From: CAZRGV01 sp964599655
GTDB lineage: Bacteria > Planctomycetota > Planctomycetia > Isosphaerales > Isosphaeraceae
Direction of reading: 5' to 3'
Assembly: GCA_964599655.1 (NCBI GenBank)
Contig: CAZRGV010000104.1
Span: forward strand, 1-21,521
DNA: 21,521 nucleotides
Shown here: positions 17,055 through 21,521 of the stretch, in pieces
How positions within the stretch are numbered: position 1 is the stretch's first letter
Layout of the letters: each line of letters begins with the position of its first letter
Position numbers and translations under genes: made by a program
Notes under the pieces: model-generated
What the model was told of the DNA's origin: nothing
Database searches by the model: none
The model's input: the letters and a program-made list of their open reading frames with translations, nothing else

Positions 17055-17145
17055 GGCGGCTCACCTTAAGTCAAGTGGGGGAGGGACGAACTCGGAGACC
17101 TTGGGACCGTGCGGATCGGACGATCCGACGCGGGGCCTGCTCGGT

Positions 17146-17670
17146 TTACTGGGGCGGTAGGGCCGCTCTCGGATTCAGATTGAGGACCAGTGCTTTCAGA
17201 TTGGGCAGCACATGTTCACGATAGTGATCCGCCCGAGCCCCTCCAGGACCCGAGACCAAAAGCGCGCCCTCGGCTTCACCCAGTTCAACCCACGCAACAC
17301 GCATGTCGGGAGGACAGATCCCCAGCGCGTCGACGGCCGGCTTGAGCGAGCCCGTTGGCCCCTTGACCCGGATCAGCGGCGGGTAGAATGTGTTCTCGGC
17401 GAACTCCTCGATGTGATTCCCACGATCATCGAATTGCTTGATCGTCGCTTCAAGAAAGTGCAGAAGTTGCACCGGCAATGTGAGCTGAAGGTCCTTGTCA
17501 CCCGCGACCACGGCCGAGCCAAGCCCGACCGTCCGGATCACCTCCCGGACATAGGGCAAGACCGTCTCGGCGCTCAGGTTCGTCAGGGTCACCAATCGCG
17601 TGACGTACTCCACAACGGGGCCGCCGGCTGGCGTCGTGCGGCTCGAAGAGTCAGGGACGGGGTCGGGCAT
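17146..17670 (-). CDS. Unidentified protein with a possible secretin-like segment
   Basis: 174 residues from ATG 17670, preceded by AGGAG 6 bases upstream; longer in-frame starts would run into the previous gene and lack coding bias. Residues ~19-80 (VTRLVTLTNLSAETVLPYVR, a Gly/Ala turn, then DLQLTLPVQLLHFLEATIKQ) follow the beta-alpha-beta-beta-alpha order of the short N-domains of secretins (NolW type: strand, helix, two strands, helix). I judge this from pattern, not from a match to any specific protein. The C-terminal half (YPPLIRVKGPTGSLKPAV, GGARADHYREHVLPNLKALV) is not recognised. There is no signal peptide. It lies 46 bases after the 696-residue gene in the same block. Confidence 0.7.
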   Translation of the reverse strand: MPDPVPDSSSRTTPAGGPVVEYVTRLVTLTNLSAETVLPYVREVIRTVGLGSAVVAGDKDLQLTLPVQLLHFLEATIKQFDDRGNHIEEFAENTFYPPLIRVKGPTGSLKPAVDALGICPPDMRVAWVELGEAEGALLVSGPGGARADHYREHVLPNLKALVLNLNPRAALPPQ

Positions 17671-17716
17671 GGCGCGCTCCTGAGAAGGATGGTTCGGGAC
17701 GCAAGCTCGACGGGAT

Positions 17717-19807
17717 TCAGGCCATTCCGCCGCGGACCGCGCGGCGACGGGCGACGCCACCACGGTTCGAAAGAACGATGACCTCGATGCAACGCGGAGC
17801 CTGTTCGATGTCAATCTCAACCGTGTACGGGTCGCCCGCGAACGGCCCAGGCCGCAACGGAACAACCCGGCAACAGAAGTACGCCCGAAGGATCGGCTGC
17901 GGCTCCTCGAACGTCGCCGTGGTCGTCGCCCAGACCGTCAGGGTGCGGCCGGCAATCTCGGCGCGCGTGATCGTCACCTCGTCGGCCGCCTCGACCTTGG
18001 GGAACCGCGACTCGATCCGGAACCGCTGATAGCAGGTATCGAGGTAGGCCCCGAAATCGCGGAGCAGGCCGGTCACCGCCCTCCACTCGTCGGTGCCGTC
18101 GTCCTGCTTGTACCGCTTGGGATAGCCGCTGGGCAGGGTCACCCCCGGCGCCCGGACCATCGCGACGTACCAGAGGCGGTCGGGCACCTCTCCCGTGTTC
18201 GCGATCGTCTCGGCACTGGGCCAGTAGTAAACCAGTTGCGCCCCGTCGAGCTTCGGATCGACGGGGGCAGTGTCGGACGTGGGCGACCCATCGAAGAGCG
18301 CCGATGGATAGCACGAGACGATCTGAAGCGACCACGTCAGGTTGCGGATCACCGCCTCGATCATCGCCGAGAAGAACACCGCGATGATCACGGCGATCAG
18401 CTCAATGAGCACGTAGTTTCCGACCGTGATCCCCCAGAATCCCCGCAGCACCAGCCCAATCAGCGCCCGGATCGAAATCCGGATCTCGCGCGCCAGGAGC
18501 TGGCCAAACCGAATGCCCAAGTCTTCGATGCTGTACAGATCAATATCCGTCAGCGGGAAGCACTCGGGCTCCAGGATGAAGTGGATGATCGTGTCGAAGA
18601 ACAGACAAACGGCGTCCGCCAGCGCATTGCCGCTATCGCGCTCGTCCGAGTTGGTCAACGTCAGCGTCTGAGTGAACGGCCGGTCCGGATCGTTGAGGCG
18701 ACCTCGCACGTACGCGTCGGCCGCGGCCACCATCCGAACCCGGAACTCACGGTCCAGCGTCGACTTCAGCCCGTTCGGGTACCGATCCGGATTGTTCAGC
18801 CACTCGTTCAGCGCCCCGGCCGGCAACGCCGAGGGCAGTTCGGCCCACGCCCAGAACTTCCCGTCCTTCGCCGTCTTGAGCAGCCGGACAAAAACGTCCG
18901 TGGGGAACACAAGATCCTTGATGACCTCGACCAGGGCGTCCTGGGGCGTCTTGGCATGGAGAAGACCCTTGATCACCGCGGTCGACTGCTTGACGACCTG
19001 GCCCAGCAGCAGGAAGGGAATGTCGTCGTCATCGCCTTCATTCGGGCTCGACGGCTTCGCCAGCACCTTGAAGAGTTCGAGCAAGGAAGAACTGGCGGCT
19101 TCGATCCTCGCTTCGATATTCTCGAGGTAATGCAGGTCCGTCAGCAACGTCTTGATCCCCTGGATCGCGCCCAGGGCTTCCAGAGGACCACTGGTCAGGG
19201 CAATCGGAAAGTTGTTCTGAACGTCGTTGAGGAGCTTGGTCAGCGCGTCGAGGATCGACTTGATGAGGCCCCCGATCGCGTCGGTCAGCTCCTTGAAGGC
19301 CCCCTCCAGCGAGCCGCCTACCCCGACCTCAACCGAAACGTGGCCGGTGATCTCGGCCGAGAACTTGACGACGAACTTGACCGCCGCCTCAAGGAACGCC
19401 GCGAAAAATGGAAGCGATTCCTGAAACGGCTTTTCATTACGAAATTCACTAACATTCACCAGGCTTTTCAGAAACTCCTGGAGCGGCTTCTCCAGGATGT
19501 TCGAGCCCTCCTCATACAACGTCTTGAAGAACTGCTCAAGCGGCTTTTTGAGAACGTTGTCCTCTCCGGCCGCCTTGAAGAACGCCGCGAGCGCTTTCTT
19601 GACGATGTCAAAGAGGGACGAACCGCCACCCCCGGGATTCAGGAAGTCGAACAGATCATCGAATCGACCGCCGATCCCGCCGAACCCGCCACCCAGGTTG
19701 ATGGGATTGCCCGCGCTGTCGAGGAAGGAACGGCCGACGCGGACGGCGTGTCCACCCGCGTCGCCCAGCGACTCTTTCACGAACGATTCGAGTTCGGCGA
19801 GGCCCAC
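17717..19807 (-). CDS. Large unidentified protein with amphipathic helices and a hydrophobic hairpin
   Basis: 696 residues from GTG 19807, chosen because GGAGAGGAG lies 6-14 bases upstream; an in-frame TTG ten codons earlier would place that sequence inside the gene. Layout: a short helix, a Gly-rich stretch (~39-64, LGGGFGGIGG and NPGGGGSS), then a long series of amphipathic helices rich in Leu, Phe and Lys (LKKPLEQFFKTLYEEGSN, LEKPLQEFLKSLV). An acidic loop (EGDDDD) follows. Residues ~449-483 are strongly hydrophobic (ALIGLVLRGFWGI, then VLIELIAVIIAVFFSAMIEAVI), like a membrane hairpin. The last ~190 residues look beta-rich (LVYYWPS, LWYVAMVRAP, TLTVWATTTATF, YTVEIDIEQ). No signal peptide and no family I know. 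The helix content suggests a membrane-interacting, pore-forming or scaffold protein, but this is speculation. Confidence 0.8.
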   Translation of the reverse strand: MGLAELESFVKESLGDAGGHAVRVGRSFLDSAGNPINLGGGFGGIGGRFDDLFDFLNPGGGGSSLFDIVKKALAAFFKAAGEDNVLKKPLEQFFKTLYEEGSNILEKPLQEFLKSLVNVSEFRNEKPFQESLPFFAAFLEAAVKFVVKFSAEITGHVSVEVGVGGSLEGAFKELTDAIGGLIKSILDALTKLLNDVQNNFPIALTSGPLEALGAIQGIKTLLTDLHYLENIEARIEAASSSLLELFKVLAKPSSPNEGDDDDIPFLLLGQVVKQSTAVIKGLLHAKTPQDALVEVIKDLVFPTDVFVRLLKTAKDGKFWAWAELPSALPAGALNEWLNNPDRYPNGLKSTLDREFRVRMVAAADAYVRGRLNDPDRPFTQTLTLTNSDERDSGNALADAVCLFFDTIIHFILEPECFPLTDIDLYSIEDLGIRFGQLLAREIRISIRALIGLVLRGFWGITVGNYVLIELIAVIIAVFFSAMIEAVIRNLTWSLQIVSCYPSALFDGSPTSDTAPVDPKLDGAQLVYYWPSAETIANTGEVPDRLWYVAMVRAPGVTLPSGYPKRYKQDDGTDEWRAVTGLLRDFGAYLDTCYQRFRIESRFPKVEAADEVTITRAEIAGRTLTVWATTTATFEEPQPILRAYFCCRVVPLRPGPFAGDPYTVEIDIEQAPRCIEVIVLSNRGGVARRRAVRGGMA

Positions 19808-19905
19808 CGGCTGTCTCCTCTCCGTCGTGGCGTTCAAGGGTCGGATGCGCGACCCAGGGTCCGGATGGTGATTTCAACGGGCGCGCGACGCGGCCCGGAC
19901 CGCTC

Positions 19906-20175
19906 TCAAGGGCCCTTCATCTGTGTGAGAGCGTCGTTGATCTTGCCCTGGATGTCCGCCGTCTGGCGGACCACCAGCAGCCACGCCTTGACGCCCAAAT
20001 CGCGATGCACAAGCCGGAGCGACCCAGGCCCTCCCATCAGGTCCCAGCTCGCCGGCTCGATCGTGTCGGTGATCGCGGCGGCAAGCGGAAGCACCTCTTC
20101 CGCCTTCGCCTCGCCTGCAACCAGCGGGAATGTCGCCGTCACGTTGTAAACCTTGATCGGCAGCGGATCGGCCAT
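19906..20175 (-). CDS. Stand-alone secretin-type short (STN-like) domain protein
   Basis: 89 residues from ATG 20175, with GGAGAC about 11-16 bases upstream. The whole protein looks like one short domain: a strand (IKVYNVTATFPL), a helix (LPLAAAITDTI) and the motif EPASWDLMGGPGSLRLVH. It then has a strand (AWLLVVRQT) and a final helix (ADIQGKINDALTQM). This order and the W..GG.G signature resemble the short domain that in planctomycetes precedes secretin-like (type II/III secretion outer-membrane) modules in many proteins, typically followed by VxQTxxxHxxI. Here it is alone, without a signal peptide or membrane helix. It is co-directional with the genes on both sides (98 bases before the 696-residue gene). 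It may serve as an assembly or adaptor domain. Confidence 0.78.
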   Translation of the reverse strand: MADPLPIKVYNVTATFPLVAGEAKAEEVLPLAAAITDTIEPASWDLMGGPGSLRLVHRDLGVKAWLLVVRQTADIQGKINDALTQMKGP

Positions 20176-20418
20176 GGTGGAACGTGTCTCCAGATCTCAC
20201 GCATCGTGTGGAGTCGTAAACCGAGAGCCTCGCGCCCAAGACGCGAACACTCCGAACAACGGCGAATCGTCACTCCGGCCCAAGTCCGATCCCGGACGGT
20301 GGTCCGTGACCACGCGCCTCCGCCTGGGTCTCCCGTCGAGCGGAACGGCGAACCACGCCCATGAGCGGCTTCGCGTCAACGCACGGGGCCCCTTGGCCAC
20401 GCCATCGCCCCCACCGTC
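20176..20418. other. Intergenic region, nothing recognised
   Basis: 243 GC-rich bases separate the peptidase-like gene and the 89-residue gene. No frame has the expected third-position bias. The spacing leaves room for a separate promoter, so the first gene of the block may be its own unit. Confidence 0.4.
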
Positions 20419-20922
20419 CTAGGACTTGACCGCGAAGTGGATGTGGTTCTTGTGCTGGTCGAGCGTGGCCGCGTCGTAGTTGTGCTTGAGCCCCTGGTCG
20501 TAGTTCCAGAGGTTCCGGTTGGTCTGACCGGCGATCGCGGCGTCGAAAATAATCTCGTCGATCTCCAGGGACTGCACCTTCGAATCCGTCGCAATCTGCT
20601 TGACGTTCAGCAAGTGATTGGCGATCTCCTCGTTCCCGAGATCCACCGCGCGACCCGAGCCGTGGTGCCCCTCATTCCGGATCAAACTGCTGATCCGGAT
20701 CTGCTTTCCGCTATCGATCACCCGGGATAATTCCAGCACCAGCTTCTGAAGCTTGACCGTCACCTTCGTCCCCGAATTCTGACGAAGCAGCTCCTGCTTC
20801 AGGCGCGTTTCACTGCCCGCGTCGAAACGAATCTTCCCCGCATCGATCTGAGCCTGGAGGTCCTGGTTGAGGTCCAGAATCGAAACGTTCACCTCATCCT
20901 CGCTTCCATAGCGATTCGACAT
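20419..20922 (-). CDS. M15-like DD-peptidase-fold protein
   Basis: 167 residues from ATG 20922 (MSNRYGSEDEV), with GAGAGGG 5-11 bases upstream; the longer frame to 21003 has no ribosome site and lies in A/T-rich DNA. The C-terminal half carries the zinc site of the M15/Hedgehog-type DD-peptidase fold. SSLIRNEGHHGSGRAVDLGN matches SxxR...HxxGxAxD with His87 and Asp94, and the end has NHIHF with His160 and His162. The N-terminal ~60 residues (VSILDLNQDLQAQIDAGKI) form helices of unknown role, possibly a substrate or partner-binding part. M15 enzymes cut D-Ala-D-Ala or D-Ala-L-Ala bonds in peptidoglycan, and some phage endolysins and injection-apparatus lysins share this fold. No signal peptide is seen. 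It is the first gene of the five-gene minus-strand block. Confidence 0.82.
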   Translation of the reverse strand: MSNRYGSEDEVNVSILDLNQDLQAQIDAGKIRFDAGSETRLKQELLRQNSGTKVTVKLQKLVLELSRVIDSGKQIRISSLIRNEGHHGSGRAVDLGNEEIANHLLNVKQIATDSKVQSLEIDEIIFDAAIAGQTNRNLWNYDQGLKHNYDAATLDQHKNHIHFAVKS

Positions 20923-21052
20923 GTTTTCCCTCTCTTTGTCACCGCCAAATCTTGACAAAATAATCGAAGATCGATCGAGTTTGGCTCTATAAAAACAAAA
21001 CACACTTCCAGACAGAACGCAAGAAAAAACTCAAAAACTTTCTGGCGACCCG
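20923..21052. other. AT-rich leader upstream of the M15-like gene
   Basis: This stretch is A/T-rich (runs of A and T at 20955-21040), in contrast to the GC-rich repeats to its right and genes to its left. It likely contains the promoter of the peptidase-like gene on the minus strand, but no -35/-10 pair stands out there. It also marks the edge of the repeat array. Confidence 0.45.
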
Positions 21053-21054
21053 GC

Positions 21055-21402
21055 GCCACTGCTGGCTTGGCCAGGGCGTCGACGGGGTGGCTGGGGTCGT
21101 GTCGACCCCAGCCGCCGGACGCCACTGCTGGCTTGGCCACCAGGGCGTCGTCCGACGGGGTGGCTGGGGTCGTGTCGACCCCAGCCGCCGACGGGGTGGC
21201 TGGGGTCGTATCGACCCCAGCCGCCGGGTGCCCAACCGACGACGACCGTCGAGCCCTGGTGGACGAGCCACCTGTGGCACCCGATGACGACCGTCGAGCA
21301 CTGGTGGACGAGCCACCAGTGGCACCCGATGACGACGGGGTGGCTGGGGTCGTGTCGACCCCAGCCGCCGGATGCCACGGCTGGCTTGGCCACCAGGGCG
21401 TC
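21055..21402 (+). repeat. Repeat family C
   Basis: A ~29-base module beginning GCCAC and containing CTGGCTTGGCCACCAGGG, ending GCGTC. Copies: 21055-21080 (three bases shorter), 21121-21149 and 21374-21402 (one substitution). It has only a weak internal CTGG/CCAG symmetry. Confidence 0.8.
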
Positions 21403-21495
21403 CAACCGACGACGACCGTCGAGCACTGGTGGACGAGCCACCAGTGGCACCCGATGACGACCGTCGACGGGGTGGCTGGGGTCGTTCGACCCCAG
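21089..21495. repeat. Repeat family A (hairpin copies)
   Basis: Arms GGCTGGGGTCG and CGACCCCAGCC, 11 bp each, loop TGT or TAT. Copies: 21089-21113, 21162-21186, 21198-21222 and 21342-21366; a degenerate fifth copy with a TT loop and a shorter right arm is at 21474-21495. Most copies are flanked by GACGGGGT on the left and GCC on the right. Copies 2 and 3 are almost back to back. Confidence 0.9.
21247..21460. repeat. Repeat family B (hairpin copies)
   Basis: Arms CACTGGTGG and CCACCAGTG, 9 bp each, loop ACGAG, followed by GCACCCGATGACGAC. Perfect copies are at 21299-21321 and 21424-21446. A copy with mismatched arms (CCCTGGTGG and CCACCTGTG) lies at about 21254-21276. The window's last bases (CCGACGACGAC) look like the start of another copy. 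Confidence 0.88.
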
Positions 21496-21521
21496 ACGCC
21501 GGGTGCCCAACCGACGACGAC

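Larger units (their letters stand above)
21053..21521. repeat. Mosaic array of palindromic repeats (at least three families)
   Basis: The last ~470 bases are built almost wholly of three short modules joined by linkers such as CCAACCGACGACGACCGTCG and GATGACGACGG. The modules occur in mixed order (C, A, C, A, A, B, B, A, C, B, A) with small differences between copies. Two of the modules are strong hairpins. The array continues past the right edge. This resembles REP/MITE-like intergenic palindrome clusters of GC-rich bacteria; I see no transposase in the window. Open frames crossing it only mirror the DNA periodicity. Confidence 0.9.

Noticed and set aside
18236..20149. A 637-codon open frame on the plus strand, opposite the 696-residue gene
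   Set aside because: It is rich in Arg, Asp and Gln with no domain, lacks a ribosome site and mirrors the third-position bias of the minus-strand gene. It is a GC-driven shadow.
20952..20957. A perfect TTGACA on the plus strand
   Set aside because: No -10 box stands 16-18 bases downstream (TATAAA is about 30 bases away) and no plus-strand gene follows. It lies in the leader of a minus-strand gene.
21031..21510. Minus-strand open frames in the repeat array giving a Gly/Trp/Pro/His repeat protein
   Set aside because: The amino-acid periodicity follows the palindromic DNA modules. Several frames stay open at once and there is no ribosome site.
21053..21521. CRISPR array
   Set aside because: Modules of three families occur in mixed order with variable spacing. 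There are no unique spacers of uniform length and no cas genes.

Overview
The window is very GC-rich, with strong G/C preference at third codon positions, small genes on both strands and Shine-Dalgarno-type starts. Codon style, an 89-residue protein resembling the secretin short domain common in planctomycetes, and the exopolysaccharide-type asparagine synthase/deacetylase pair suggest a planctomycete, probably Isosphaeraceae. This is an inference from sequence style, not a search result. Two runs of N (571-585 and 9494-9516) each fall inside a gene and change its reading frame, so this is draft sequence and the run lengths are placeholders.

Left part (1-3982): the 3' end of an unidentified plus-strand gene converges on a minus-strand membrane protein with a split alpha/beta-hydrolase fold. 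Beyond it is a minus-strand OmpA-like protein without a signal peptide, then a 337-base divergent intergenic region.

Middle (3983-13939): a glutamine-hydrolysing asparagine synthase (asnB type) meets a secreted alkaline-phosphatase-superfamily enzyme tail to tail. A small plus-strand gene with an apparent frameshift follows. Next is a minus-strand pair, a GNAT-type acyltransferase overlapping a NodB-type polysaccharide deacetylase. The asparagine synthase, deacetylase and acyltransferase are the kind of enzymes found around exopolysaccharide loci, but no glycosyltransferase, exosortase or polymerase is visible here. Divergent from the acyltransferase is a large MscS-family channel with a long coiled-coil extracytoplasmic region, followed by an inositol-monophosphatase-family enzyme with a consensus -10 box.

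Right part (13940-21521): all minus strand. A frameshifted STAS-domain remnant lies just downstream of a secreted CE15-like (glucuronoyl esterase-like) hydrolase. A co-directional block of five genes (20922 down to 16056) follows: an M15-like DD-peptidase-fold protein, an 89-residue stand-alone secretin-type short domain, a 696-residue protein with amphipathic helices and a hydrophobic hairpin, a 174-residue protein with a possible secretin-like segment, and a 332-residue protein of three Ig-like repeats. None of the five has a visible signal peptide. This block is the best candidate for an undescribed system. Upstream of it the window ends in a mosaic array of palindromic repeats of at least three families.

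Gene starts were chosen from ribosome-binding sites, signal peptides and family N-termini. Several are GTG (alkaline phosphatase, MscS channel, 696-residue protein).
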